Assembly: GCA_035651155.1 (NCBI GenBank)
Contig: DASRGG010000028.1
Span: 1-64,000, forward strand
Direction: 5' to 3'
DNA length: 64,000 nt
Origin: CF-39 sp035651155
Lineage (GTDB): Bacteria > Chloroflexota > Limnocylindria > P2-11E
Of the stretch, positions 51,168 to 60,106 are shown piece by piece. The notes under the pieces were generated by a model. That model saw only the letters and a program-made list of their open reading frames with translations. It was not told where the DNA came from and did no database searches. The position numbers and the translations under genes are program-made. Numbering within the stretch: position 1 is the first letter of the stretch; every line of letters begins with the position of its first letter.

Positions 51168-52853
51168 TTACTTCTTGGTCGTGACGCCGATGTTGACCTG
51201 GTCGAAGATGCCCATCTCGAAGTCCATGACCGTGTCCTGGACTCCCTTGACCCATGGCTTGCGGAGGTACTTGGTCGCCGAGTAGTACCACCACGCCGCC
51301 GCAGCGTCCTTGCTCAGCAGCTGCGAGGCCTGGAGGTACGTCTTGTCGCGGCTCTCCGGGTTCGGGTCAGCGTCGGCCTGCCGGACGAGCTTGTCGAACT
51401 CCGGGTTCTTGTAGCCGACCCGCGTCACCGTGGACGACGAGTGGAACACCGTCGTCAGCCAGTCCTGCTGGTCCGGGTAGTCCGCGCACCAGCCGAGACG
51501 GAACATGAGCGGCACGGTCTCGGCCTTCTTCACCAGCGACGTGTACGTCGTGGCGTCCACCGGGTCCGGGGCCACGTCGATGCCGAGGTTGGTCTTCCAC
51601 TGCTGCTGGAGCCACTCGATGCGCGTCTTGTTCGCCGCGGACGCCGCGTACGTGAACTTCAGACCCTTGAGGGTGTCGGTGTTCGCGTACTTCGACTGCG
51701 AGAGCAGCTGCTTCGCGGCGGCCGGGTCGAACTTCTGGGTCGTGTCGGTCGCGTCGTAGCCGGGCATTCCCGGCGGGATGAACCCACCCGGGTCCGCGGC
51801 CTTGCCGATCTTCGCGACGTCGGTGATGTACGCGTTGCGATCGAACGACTTGGCGAACGCGAGGCGGACCTTCGGGTCGTCGAACGGCGGCCTCGCGTTG
51901 TTGAAGCCGACGTAGATCGTGCACGATCCGCCGACGTCGACGGTCTGGGCCTTGAGGTCCGCGTCACCTTCGACGGTGCGCAGCTGCTCGGCGCCGATAC
52001 CGACCGCGTCGAGCTCGTTGTTGCGGTACGCGGCGAACGCGACGGCGGCCTCGTTGATCATGACCTTGGTCCACTTCTTGAGCTTCGCCGGCGTCCGGTA
52101 GTTGTCGTTGCGCTCGTAGACCATCTTCTCGTTGTGCTTCCACTCGGTCAGCTTGAAGGGTCCGTTGCCGATGAACGTCGCCGGCTCGGTCCACTTGTCG
52201 CCACCCTTGGTGACGTCCGACTCACGCGTCGGGACGCCGACCCAGAGGGCCGCGATCGAGAGGAAGTACGGGGCCTTCTCGGTGAGCGTGAAGGAGATCT
52301 CCTTGTCGCCGTTCACCTTGATGCCGAGCTTCGCCTTCGCGGCGTCGAGCTCGGCCTTCGTCGCCTTCTTGGTGTCCATCGTGTTCCAGGCCTCGCAGCC
52401 CACGATGATGTAACCGGTGAAGGCGTACTCACCCGCGACGTTCGGGTCGCAGAGACGGGTGAACCCGTAGGCGAAGTCCTTCGCCGTGACGGGCGAGCCG
52501 TCCGAGTACTTGAGACCGTCGCGCAGGGTGAAGGTGTACGTGAGGCCGTCCGAGGACAGCTTCGGGGCTTCCTTCGCCGCAGCCGGGATCGGCTTCAGCG
52601 TCTTCGGGTCGAACGTCATGAGGGCCTCGAAGACCTGCATCGTCTGGGCGACCTCGTTGACGAACGATTCCTTCTGGGGGTCGATGGTGTCGGGCTCGCT
52701 ACCGGTGTTGGTCGTGATCTCACCGTTGGCGTCGATCGCGGCCCCAGCCGGCGTCGCGGTGGTGCTCCCCGGTGTGCTCGAACACGCCGCGGCAAGAAGC
52801 CCGGCGGCCATGAGCAGGGACAGGAGTCGCCACAAACCGCTCCTGCGTCGCAT
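51168..52853 (-). CDS. Oligopeptide-binding lipoprotein, OppA type
   Basis: Predicted 561-residue lipoprotein; lipobox LAAAC with Cys at 24, then a Thr/Ser/Ala linker. The mature part starts EITTNTGSEPDTIDPQKESF, followed by LKYSDGSPVTAKDFAYGFTRL and GNGPFKLTEW, all typical of OppA rather than DppA. Several Cys are present in the mature domain (LCDPN, VGCEAW, SCTIY, WCADY), possibly two disulfides. AAGGAGG lies just before the ATG. It is the cognate binding protein of oppBCDF. Confidence 0.94.
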   Translation of the reverse strand: MRRRSGLWRLLSLLMAAGLLAAACSSTPGSTTATPAGAAIDANGEITTNTGSEPDTIDPQKESFVNEVAQTMQVFEALMTFDPKTLKPIPAAAKEAPKLSSDGLTYTFTLRDGLKYSDGSPVTAKDFAYGFTRLCDPNVAGEYAFTGYIIVGCEAWNTMDTKKATKAELDAAKAKLGIKVNGDKEISFTLTEKAPYFLSIAALWVGVPTRESDVTKGGDKWTEPATFIGNGPFKLTEWKHNEKMVYERNDNYRTPAKLKKWTKVMINEAAVAFAAYRNNELDAVGIGAEQLRTVEGDADLKAQTVDVGGSCTIYVGFNNARPPFDDPKVRLAFAKSFDRNAYITDVAKIGKAADPGGFIPPGMPGYDATDTTQKFDPAAAKQLLSQSKYANTDTLKGLKFTYAASAANKTRIEWLQQQWKTNLGIDVAPDPVDATTYTSLVKKAETVPLMFRLGWCADYPDQQDWLTTVFHSSSTVTRVGYKNPEFDKLVRQADADPNPESRDKTYLQASQLLSKDAAAAWWYYSATKYLRKPWVKGVQDTVMDFEMGIFDQVNIGVTTKK

Positions 52854-53065
52854 GCGTTGCCTCCTTACTGAATTCGGGTCACGCGTGGATCGCCAAGTGC
52901 TCGTCAGCGCGTGTGTGTTCCGCGGTGGGCGGAAGTGGGGCTACGTTCCCGAGCGGTCCGCCTCCCTCCCTGCTCCCGCGCCCGACCCGCATCACGAGCG
53001 GGACGTGGAAGTCGCGCCATATTAGGGCCTCCTCACTGCCACTACCACGCGGGCACGGGCCCGGT

Positions 53066-54730
53066 TCAGGGTGCGGCGTACCGCCACGCCGCCACGTTCC
53101 ACGTCAGCGGGCCGTCGTCGGGAGGCGCCTCGATGCCCGTCAACGCGCGTGTGGCGATATCCACGCGGAGCCGCTGATACAGCGGCAGAGCGGGCAGCGC
53201 GTCGCTCCAGGCGCGCTGGAGCTCGGCATAGAGCTGGCGCTTCTCGTCGCGTGTGCCCGCGCGCATCGCCGCGGCGCCGAGCACGTCGAACCAGGGGTCC
53301 ACCAGGCGGGTCCAGAGGTCGGTCGCCCGCGCCGGGTCGTCCGCCGCGACGGCCACGAGCGCGAGGTCGAAGTCGCCCGTCGCGACGAGCTGCGCGATCT
53401 CGCTCGCGGGAAGAGCGCGCACGTCGATCGCGATGCCGACGGCCGCCAGGTCGCCCGCCACGCGGCGCGCGGCGTCGATCCGCGCCGGCGATCCCGCCTC
53501 GACCAGCAGCGTCGCCGTCATGCGCACGCCGTCGCGCTCGAGGATGCCGAAGTTGCCCTTGCGGAATCCCGCATCCGCGAGGAGCGCGCGCGCCGCGTCG
53601 CGATCGGGACGCGCGACGGGTGCGGTCTCGGCGGTCGCCCACAGCGGAGGCACGAGATACGTCCGCGGGACCCGTGCACGACCGGCGAAGATGTCGTCGA
53701 CGATGCCCTGCCGGTCGACGGTGAGCTCGACCGCCTTGCGCACTGCGCGATCCGCGAAGGGTCCGTGCGTCGCGAAGCGCAGCACCTCGAGCGCCTCGAC
53801 CGCGGTGTAGTACACGTCGAGACGGTTCGTGTCCGCGAAGCGATCGAGCCGCGTGAGATCCGCCTCGAGGTCCGGCGACGGCGCGACGTCGACGTCGCCG
53901 CGACGCAGCGCGCCGAGCACGGCGTTGCGATCGGGATAGAAGCGGACCTCGATGCGTCCGAGCGCGGGCGCTCCGCCGGCGTGCCGCGGGAACGCGGCGA
54001 GCGTCACGCCGTATCCGGGCAGCCACGCGGCGACGCTGAACGGCCCGGCGTGCACCGGCTCGCGCTCGTACCGAGCGCGTCTCGCCGCGTCGGCCCCAGC
54101 GAGGAGGTGCCGCGGCAGCACGCGCGGCGCGATCGGATAGCCGTCCCAGCGCTCATCCGCGCGATACGCGACGCGGACGTAGTGGTCGTCGACGACGTCG
54201 ACGGCATCGATGCGATCGGCGAGCCATCGCGCGGTGCTGCCGATCGGCGCCGACGCATCCTGATCGTGCGCGAACCGCACGTCCTGCGCGGTGATCGGTT
54301 CGCCGTCCTGCCACACCGCGTCGTCGCGCAGCCGGAACGTCGCGACGAGGCGCCCGCCGGGCGCGGCCGGGTCGTCGGTGACGATGCGCAGCCCGCCGTT
54401 CTCGATCGTGGGCACGTCCACGGCGAGCCGCGCGACGAAGTCGCCGTGCGCGTCGACCGCGACGAGGGGCTCGGTGACCGCGGCCGCGAGCACGCGGGCC
54501 GCGGGATCATCCGCGAAGATCGAGGCCGGCTCGCCCACCAGGCCGAGCACGACGTCCTTCCGAGCCGGCGGCGGGGTCGCGCAGGCCGAGAGCAGCGACA
54601 CGACGAACACGACGAGAAGGAGCGGGGCGGTCGCGCGCGGGCGGCGCCGAGACCGAGGGACGGCCCGGATCTCTTTAGCGCGCGAGGCCGGCGCGCTCGT
54701 GGGGGGTGTCGGCGGCCTCGTCGTCCGCAT
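53066..54730 (-). CDS. Family 5 solute-binding lipoprotein, start uncertain
   Basis: Predicted binding protein of up to 554 residues, divergent from the others in the locus. The lipobox is LLSAC; the mature domain has VVLGLVGEPASIFADD, VWQDGEPITAQDVRFAHD and HAGPFSVAAW, with a truncated C-terminal domain ending WNVAAWRYAAP. The only ATG (54730) lies 56 bases inside the anti-sigma gene and gives a 35-residue leader before the signal helix. No ATG, GTG or TTG lies in the basic stretch where a normal signal would start, so a rarer start (for example ATC at 54670) is possible. It may sense rather than transport, being the last gene after the sigma/anti-sigma pair. Confidence 0.8.
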   Translation of the reverse strand: MRTTRPPTPPTSAPASRAKEIRAVPRSRRRPRATAPLLLVVFVVSLLSACATPPPARKDVVLGLVGEPASIFADDPAARVLAAAVTEPLVAVDAHGDFVARLAVDVPTIENGGLRIVTDDPAAPGGRLVATFRLRDDAVWQDGEPITAQDVRFAHDQDASAPIGSTARWLADRIDAVDVVDDHYVRVAYRADERWDGYPIAPRVLPRHLLAGADAARRARYEREPVHAGPFSVAAWLPGYGVTLAAFPRHAGGAPALGRIEVRFYPDRNAVLGALRRGDVDVAPSPDLEADLTRLDRFADTNRLDVYYTAVEALEVLRFATHGPFADRAVRKAVELTVDRQGIVDDIFAGRARVPRTYLVPPLWATAETAPVARPDRDAARALLADAGFRKGNFGILERDGVRMTATLLVEAGSPARIDAARRVAGDLAAVGIAIDVRALPASEIAQLVATGDFDLALVAVAADDPARATDLWTRLVDPWFDVLGAAAMRAGTRDEKRQLYAELQRAWSDALPALPLYQRLRVDIATRALTGIEAPPDDGPLTWNVAAWRYAAP

Positions 54731-55235
54731 GGCGCGGCGCGACCGCGGGATCGACGAGGTCGGCAGATGCGGCGTAGCGGCCGATGCGGATCCAGCGGAT
54801 GAAGTTCTCGTCGTCGAAGGATGGACTCACCCGTGTCGGCGAGAAGGTCTCGACGGCGTTCTCGTCGACGATGGCCGGCTTCGGGGCGACCGATGCCGAT
54901 CCGGCGAACGCGAACGCCGTGACCGCCGCCGCGAGCGCGAGCTCGGTGAGCCGCGACGTCAGGCGCGACACGCGGACGCCGGTGGGCACAGGTTGCGGGA
55001 GGCGCATCGCGAGGCGCACGCGCGCCGGCGAGAGCGCGACGGTCGTCGCGCGAAGCGGCGCGTAGGCACGGTCGAGGGCGATCGAGGCGCTCGCGAGATC
55101 GCTCATCGCCTCGGCGCAGCGGCCGCAGCGGCGGAGGTGCGACTCGATCTCCAGGCGCTCGCGGCGCCCGGCCTCGCCGGCGAGGAGCACGGTGATGCGC
55201 TCCCGGACCTGCGCGCAGCCCATGCGGTAGCTCAC
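54675..55235 (-). CDS. Anti-sigma factor with zinc-binding (ZAS) domain
   Basis: Predicted 186-residue membrane protein. The N-terminal ~75 residues carry the zinc anti-sigma motif H-x3-C-x2-C (ESHLRRCGRC) with an upstream Cys/His region (MGCAQV), which holds the sigma factor. One membrane helix at ~98-117 (ELALAAAVTAFAFAG) precedes an acidic extracytoplasmic tail. The GTG start overlaps the sigma gene stop (GTGA); an ATG four codons on is an alternative. Zinc-site anti-sigmas often answer to oxidative or envelope stress. Confidence 0.88.
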   Translation of the reverse strand: MSYRMGCAQVRERITVLLAGEAGRRERLEIESHLRRCGRCAEAMSDLASASIALDRAYAPLRATTVALSPARVRLAMRLPQPVPTGVRVSRLTSRLTELALAAAVTAFAFAGSASVAPKPAIVDENAVETFSPTRVSPSFDDENFIRWIRIGRYAASADLVDPAVAPRHADDEAADTPHERAGLAR

Positions 55236-55903
55236 TCCTTCGGTCCTCGTAGCGGTTCGACCGCCGGCAGTGCCATCCGTCCAGATGTAGCCGGCAGGGC
55301 CGCGCCCGGTTCGAAGCCGAGCTCTGGATGTGCCGAAAGATGCGCTCGCAGCCGGAGGAGCGCGTAGTGGAGCCGTGACTTCACCGTGCCGACCGGGCAG
55401 TCGACGACCTGGGCGATCTCGGCGAGGTTCAGGCCGTTCAGGTAATGGAGGACGACGACGATCCGGTGCTTCGGACCCAGCGTGTCGACGGCCGCGAGGA
55501 CGACCCGGCGCAGCTCGGCCAGCTCCGCGAGGCTCGACGGTGAGCGCTCGCCGCTTTCGACGATCTCGTCGGTCGCGTCCTCGAGCGTGCTGACGATCAC
55601 GTTCTTGCGCGGCCGCCGGTTGTACGAGAGGTTCACCGCCACCCGATAGAGCCACGGCCGCAGGCTGTCCTCGGGCTCGAGCCGCGCGAGCGCGCGATGG
55701 GCACGGGCGAACGTGTCGACGACGATCTCCTCGGCGGCGGCGGGATCCTTCGTGATCGCGAACCCCAGCCGGAAGATGCCGTCCTTGTAGCGATAGAACA
55801 GGGCGTCGAACGCGAGGCCGTCGCCCGCCCGCGCGGCGTACACGAGCTCGCGATCGGTCCGGGCGTCCTCGGCGGAAGCGCGCTTCGCCGCCCGGCCGGT
55901 CAC
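55232..55903 (-). CDS. ECF-type RNA polymerase sigma factor
   Basis: Predicted 223-residue sigma-70 family protein. Region 2: ARAGDGLAFDALFYRYKDGI through DPAAAEEIVVDTFARAHRAL and LRPWLYRVAVNLSYN. Region 4: LGPKHRIVVVLHYLNGLNLA with the helix-turn-helix EIAQVVDCPVGTVKSRLHYA. A short C-terminal tail of ~30 residues follows. The GTG at 55903 puts ~17 residues ahead of region 2; the frame remains open upstream to 56116, but the extra Arg/Ser-rich part does not look conserved. Cotranscribed with its anti-sigma. Confidence 0.92.
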   Translation of the reverse strand: MTGRAAKRASAEDARTDRELVYAARAGDGLAFDALFYRYKDGIFRLGFAITKDPAAAEEIVVDTFARAHRALARLEPEDSLRPWLYRVAVNLSYNRRPRKNVIVSTLEDATDEIVESGERSPSSLAELAELRRVVLAAVDTLGPKHRIVVVLHYLNGLNLAEIAQVVDCPVGTVKSRLHYALLRLRAHLSAHPELGFEPGAALPATSGRMALPAVEPLRGPKE

Positions 55904-56006
55904 GAGTCTTCGCGCTCGGCTCGGCCCGCTGCGCGGCCTGTGCCTCGCCGCCTCGCTGCGCTTGCGGCAGGACTCGCTCGTCGCAGGAAACCTGCTCCTC
56001 GCTCGT

Positions 56007-56804
56007 TCATCCTCGATCCTCCGGGAGGTACCGGCGGATCGCACGCAGCTCGCGATCCGGCCCGAGCACGGCGCGTTCGACGACGCCGCCGGACATCGGG
56101 GCGTGGAGGTATTCACGTTCGGCCGTCGCGATGGCGACGTGCGTCACGCGCTCGTCGCCGAAGAAGAGGAGGTCGCCGGCGCGAGGCGTGGTGGCCGCGC
56201 GTCCTTCCAAGGCCTGCTGGTCGGCGTCGCGGTCGAGACCCACCCCGTTCAGACGGTACACGAGCTGGCTGAAGCCGGAGCAGTCGATTCCATCGATCGT
56301 CGTGCCGCCCCAGAGGTACGGCGCGCCGAGAAAGCACTCGGCCGTGCGCAGGAGATCCGAGGGAAGCGGGAAGCGGTTGGGCAGCTGCGCGATGTCGACG
56401 GTGTCGCGGAACGCGATCCACCCGTCGACCGAGATGCGCAGCCAGTCACCGCTGCGCTCCTGGATCGCGAGCGGCGCGGCCACCGGGAGACGATCGATGA
56501 CCGGCGCGGCGTCGGTCGGGGCGCTGCGCACGTCGGCCGCGACGACGCCGACGATGCGGCGCTCGGCCGGCCCGACCTCGTCGAGCACGTCCGCGAGCAT
56601 CCAGCCGAAGTAATGGTCCGCTCCCTGCGCGTAGAACCAGTCGCCCTCCTGACCGAGCAGCGTGAAGCGCTCGCCGTAGTGCGCCTGGTCGACGCGCTCC
56701 GATCCCTCGTCGGGCTCGGCGTGGAGATCGGCGAAACCGCGGTTCACGATGGCCTGCGGCGGACGGACCATCGCGACGGCGAGGCGCACCGGCGCCATGC
56801 TCAT
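56007..56804 (-). CDS. NlpC/P60 cysteine hydrolase with SH3-like domains (YkfC-like)
   Basis: Predicted 265-residue cell-wall peptide hydrolase. Two SH3b-like repeats (about 15-75 and 82-140) precede the NlpC/P60 domain with C175 in DCSGFSQL, H222 in VTHVAIA and H234 in YLHAPM. The APYLWGGTT and DCSGF layout resembles gamma-D-glutamyl-L-diamino acid endopeptidases such as YkfC, which cleave murein peptides. No signal peptide is seen, so a cytoplasmic role in recycling imported muropeptides is possible, fitting the nearby peptide importers. ATGA overlap with gcvPB. Confidence 0.9.
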   Translation of the reverse strand: MSMAPVRLAVAMVRPPQAIVNRGFADLHAEPDEGSERVDQAHYGERFTLLGQEGDWFYAQGADHYFGWMLADVLDEVGPAERRIVGVVAADVRSAPTDAAPVIDRLPVAAPLAIQERSGDWLRISVDGWIAFRDTVDIAQLPNRFPLPSDLLRTAECFLGAPYLWGGTTIDGIDCSGFSQLVYRLNGVGLDRDADQQALEGRAATTPRAGDLLFFGDERVTHVAIATAEREYLHAPMSGGVVERAVLGPDRELRAIRRYLPEDRG

Positions 56805-58342
56805 CGACCTCGTACGCCTCGCTCGTTCAATGTCGGTCTGTAGCGCAGCACCGGCCTCCGGGCGGCGCCCACCTCGTCGAGCCGCCGCAGCGGCGTCTTC
56901 GTCGGCGCCTCGTGGACCGAGGCGGGGTCGCGCTCGATGCGCTCGGCGATGCGGATGAGCGCCGCCGCGAAGGCGTCGAGGGTCTCCTTGGTCTCGGTCT
57001 CGGTGGGCTCGATCATCAGCGCTTCCGAGACGATGAGCGGGAAGTACACGGTGGGCGAGTGGAAGCCCTCGTCGAGGAGCGCCTTCGAGATGTCGAGCGC
57101 GCTCGATCCCTGCTTCTTCTGCTTCGCCGCCGAGAGCACGAACTCGTGCATCGGCGTGCGATCGTAGGCGACGTCGTAGCGATCCCGCAGCAGCGCGAGG
57201 AGGTAGTTCGCCGCGAGCACGGCGTCGCGCCCGGTCTCGGCGAGGCCCTCGTCTCCGAGCGTCTTCAGATAGGTATAGGCGCGCGCCAGCACGCCGAAGT
57301 TCCCGAGGCGCTGCTTGATCGAGCCGATCGAATCCCCCACCGGATCCGGCGGACGATCCTCGCGCGCGGTGTCGTAGTGGTACGAGCCGTCGGCCTCGCG
57401 CACGATCCACGGCTTCGGGAGGAACGGGCGCAGGTGCGCCTTGACGCAGAGCGGTCCGGCGCCCGGGCCGCCGGCGCCGTGCGGCGTCGAAAACGTCTTG
57501 TGGACGTTGATGTGGACGCAGTCGAAGCCGAGATCGCCGGGTCGCGCGACGCCCAGGAGCGCGTTCATGTTCGCGCCGTCGCCGTACACGAGACCGCCCG
57601 CCGCGTGCACCGCGTCGCAGACCTCGCGCACGCGCTCCTCGAAGAGGCCGAGCGTGTTCGGGTTCGTGAGCATGAAGCCCGCGACGTCCGGCCCGAGCGC
57701 GGCGCGCAGCGCGGTCAGGTCGACGTTGCCGCGCGGATCGCTCTTCACCGTCGTGACCTCGTAGCCGCACATCGCGGCCGAGGCGGGGTTCGTGCCGTGC
57801 GCCGAGTCGGGCACGATGATCCGGCGCCGCTGCGCCGCCTCGCCCCGCTTCGCGTGGTAGGCCTTGAACATCAGGAGCGCGGTGAGCTCGGACTGCGCGC
57901 CCGCGGCCGGCTGGAGCGTCACGAAGTCCATGCCGGTGATCTTCGCGAGCATCCGCTCGAGCTCGTACGCGAGCGCGAGCACGCCCTGCGTGGTGCGATA
58001 CGACTGCCGCGGATGCAGATCCGCGAAGAGCGCCGCCGTGCGGTCGTTCACCTTCGGGTTGTACTTCATCGTGCACGACCCCAGCGGATACATCCCGGTG
58101 TCGACCGAGTAGTTCAGCTGGGCGAGATGCGTGTAGTGGCGCACGACCTGCGGCTCGGTGAGCTCGGGCAGGCGCAGCGGCGTCGTCCGGCGGTACTCCC
58201 GCGGGATGAGGTCGTCGTGCGGTTCGTGGCGCACGTGATGTCCGTTCCGTCCCGCACGCGCGAGCTCGAAGAGGAGCGGCTCGAGGGCCTTCACCTCGCC
58301 GGCGCCGACGTCGGGGACGGGCTGCCGCCGGATCGCGCTCAA
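56801..58342 (-). CDS. gcvPB: Glycine dehydrogenase (decarboxylating) subunit 2, TTG start
   Basis: Predicted 513-residue PLP subunit of the two-part P protein. The PLP lysine is in HINVHKTFSTPHG; GSCTMKYNPK, LQPAAGAQSELT and DSAHGTNPASA are hallmark motifs. The TTG at 58342 overlaps the gcvPA stop as TTGA and includes the family's expected N-terminal EPLLFELARAGRNG; no ATG or GTG would include it. It decarboxylates glycine together with GcvPA and passes the aminomethyl group to GcvH. Confidence 0.94.
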   Translation of the reverse strand: MSAIRRQPVPDVGAGEVKALEPLLFELARAGRNGHHVRHEPHDDLIPREYRRTTPLRLPELTEPQVVRHYTHLAQLNYSVDTGMYPLGSCTMKYNPKVNDRTAALFADLHPRQSYRTTQGVLALAYELERMLAKITGMDFVTLQPAAGAQSELTALLMFKAYHAKRGEAAQRRRIIVPDSAHGTNPASAAMCGYEVTTVKSDPRGNVDLTALRAALGPDVAGFMLTNPNTLGLFEERVREVCDAVHAAGGLVYGDGANMNALLGVARPGDLGFDCVHINVHKTFSTPHGAGGPGAGPLCVKAHLRPFLPKPWIVREADGSYHYDTAREDRPPDPVGDSIGSIKQRLGNFGVLARAYTYLKTLGDEGLAETGRDAVLAANYLLALLRDRYDVAYDRTPMHEFVLSAAKQKKQGSSALDISKALLDEGFHSPTVYFPLIVSEALMIEPTETETKETLDAFAAALIRIAERIERDPASVHEAPTKTPLRRLDEVGAARRPVLRYRPTLNERGVRGR

Positions 58343-59697
58343 CGCGCGGCCACCGCCTGGCGGGAGCCGGTGATCTCGGCCACGGCGTCGACGAGCGCGT
58401 CGGCGTCGCTTTCGCTCGTGAGCTCGGTGCACTGCACGATCACATCGTCGCGGCCGCGCCGCTCGCCCTCGACGTAGTGCGAGGCGGTAGCCTCGACCTG
58501 GATGCCGCGGTCGAGGAGCGCGAGCCGAAGATCCCAGCCGCCGATCTCGCTCCGCACCGTGAAGCGATCGAAGAACGGACCGTCGTTGGCGATGCGGCAG
58601 CCGCGGAGCGCGCCGAGCCGCTTCGCGAGCGCGTGCGCTCGCGAGACTCCGGCGCGCGCCGCCGACCGGAGACCCTCGGGACCGAGCAGCGCGAGATAGA
58701 TCGCGGCGTGGATCGCCGCGAGCGCCTCGTTCGTGCAGATGTTGCTCGTCGCCTTCTCGCGCCGGATGTGCTGCTCGCGCGTCTGCAGCGTGTTCACGAA
58801 TCCGCGCGTGCCGTCGGCGTCCACGGTCTGCCCCGCGATGCGTCCGGGCATCTGCCGCACGAACGCCTCGCGGCACGCGAAGATCCCGAGATGCGGACCG
58901 CCGTACGACATGGGGATGCCCAGCGGCTGCCCTTCGCCCACGACGATGTCCGCGCCGAGCGCTCCGGGCGGCTCGAGCAGCGCGCACGCGTGCGGCTCGG
59001 TGACCTGGACGCAGAGGGCGCCCGCGGCGTGCGCGGCGTCGGCGATCCGCCGCACGTCGACGAGCGTGCCGAACGCGTCGGGGTGCTGCACCATGAGGCA
59101 CGCGGCGCCGCCCGCGTGCTGCGCGAGCTCCCCCGCCGGGACCTCGACGATGTCGAGCTCCGCTCCCCGCGCGTACGTCTTCAAGGTGCGGCGGAACGTG
59201 AAGTCGACGCCCTCCGCGACGACGACCCGCTTGCGGCCGGTGAGACGCACCGCCATGAGCGCCGCCTCCGCCGTCGCCGACGCGCCGTCGTACATCGACG
59301 AGTTCACGACGTCCATCGCGAGCAGCTCGGCCATGAGCGACTGGTACTCGAAGACGGCCTGCAGCGTGCCCTGGCTCACCTCGGGCTGATAGGGCGTGTA
59401 CGCGGTGAGGAACTCGCCGCGCAGCGCGAGCACCGGGAGCGCGGCCGGGATGTACCGGCGCTGGATCGGACCGCCGATGAAGAACGGACCCGACGACGCG
59501 TCGCGGTCCATCCGCGCGAGGGACTCGAGGTGTGCCTGCACCTCCATCTCGCTCATGCCCGGACCGATCCCGAGCTTCGGGTCGCGCGCGTCCTTGGGGA
59601 TCGCGGCGAAGAGATCGTCCACGCTCTTCACGCCGATGCGCGCGAGCATCGCGGCGCGATCGGCTGGGGTGTGCGGGGAGTACGGGTTCTTGGCCAC
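58339..59697 (-). CDS. gcvPA: Glycine dehydrogenase (decarboxylating) subunit 1
   Basis: Predicted 452-residue partner of GcvPB. It starts AKNPYSPHTPADRAAML and has the typical FIGGPIQRRYIPAAL, AYTPYQPEVSQGTLQ, SSMYDGASATAEAALMA and GGPHLGIFACRE segments. It lacks the PLP lysine, as expected. The GTG at 59697 is the only start that fits; seven bases separate it from the gcvH stop. Two-subunit P proteins are usual in Gram-positive and many deep-branching bacteria. Confidence 0.95.
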   Translation of the reverse strand: MAKNPYSPHTPADRAAMLARIGVKSVDDLFAAIPKDARDPKLGIGPGMSEMEVQAHLESLARMDRDASSGPFFIGGPIQRRYIPAALPVLALRGEFLTAYTPYQPEVSQGTLQAVFEYQSLMAELLAMDVVNSSMYDGASATAEAALMAVRLTGRKRVVVAEGVDFTFRRTLKTYARGAELDIVEVPAGELAQHAGGAACLMVQHPDAFGTLVDVRRIADAAHAAGALCVQVTEPHACALLEPPGALGADIVVGEGQPLGIPMSYGGPHLGIFACREAFVRQMPGRIAGQTVDADGTRGFVNTLQTREQHIRREKATSNICTNEALAAIHAAIYLALLGPEGLRSAARAGVSRAHALAKRLGALRGCRIANDGPFFDRFTVRSEIGGWDLRLALLDRGIQVEATASHYVEGERRGRDDVIVQCTELTSESDADALVDAVAEITGSRQAVAAR

Positions 59698-59704
59698 TGC
59701 CGCG

Positions 59705-60106
59705 TTAGTCTCCGCCGGACCCCGGCGTCTCGCCGATGTGCGAGCGGTAGTCCTCGGGCGACAGCAGCTTCTGGAGCTCGCCCTTGTCGGCGAGGCGCAC
59801 CCGCAGCAGCCAACCGTCCCCATAGGGCGCCGAGTTCACGAGCTCGGGCTTCTCGATGACCTTCACGTTCCGCTCGACCACCTCGCCCGAGACCGGGCTG
59901 TAGATGTCGGACGCCGCCTTCACCGATTCGACCACGCCGAGGCTCGCGAACTGCCGGACGGTCGCGCCCTTCTCCGGCAGCTCGACGAAGACGACGTCGC
60001 CCAGCTGCTCTTGCGCGAAGTGGGTGATGCCGATGGTGGCGGTGTCGCCGTCCAGGCGCACCCACTCGTGCTCCTTTGAATAGCGCAGGTCCTGCGGAAC
60101 GGTCAT
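59705..60106 (-). CDS. gcvH: Glycine cleavage system H protein
   Basis: Predicted 133-residue lipoyl carrier. The lipoylated lysine lies in VVESVKAASDIYSPV; the N-terminus YSKEHEWVRLDGDTATIGIT is characteristic. It shuttles the aminomethyl group from P to T protein and the reduced lipoyl arm to dihydrolipoyl dehydrogenase, which is not encoded here. It overlaps the gcvT stop by four bases. Confidence 0.97.
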   Translation of the reverse strand: MTVPQDLRYSKEHEWVRLDGDTATIGITHFAQEQLGDVVFVELPEKGATVRQFASLGVVESVKAASDIYSPVSGEVVERNVKVIEKPELVNSAPYGDGWLLRVRLADKGELQKLLSPEDYRSHIGETPGSGGD

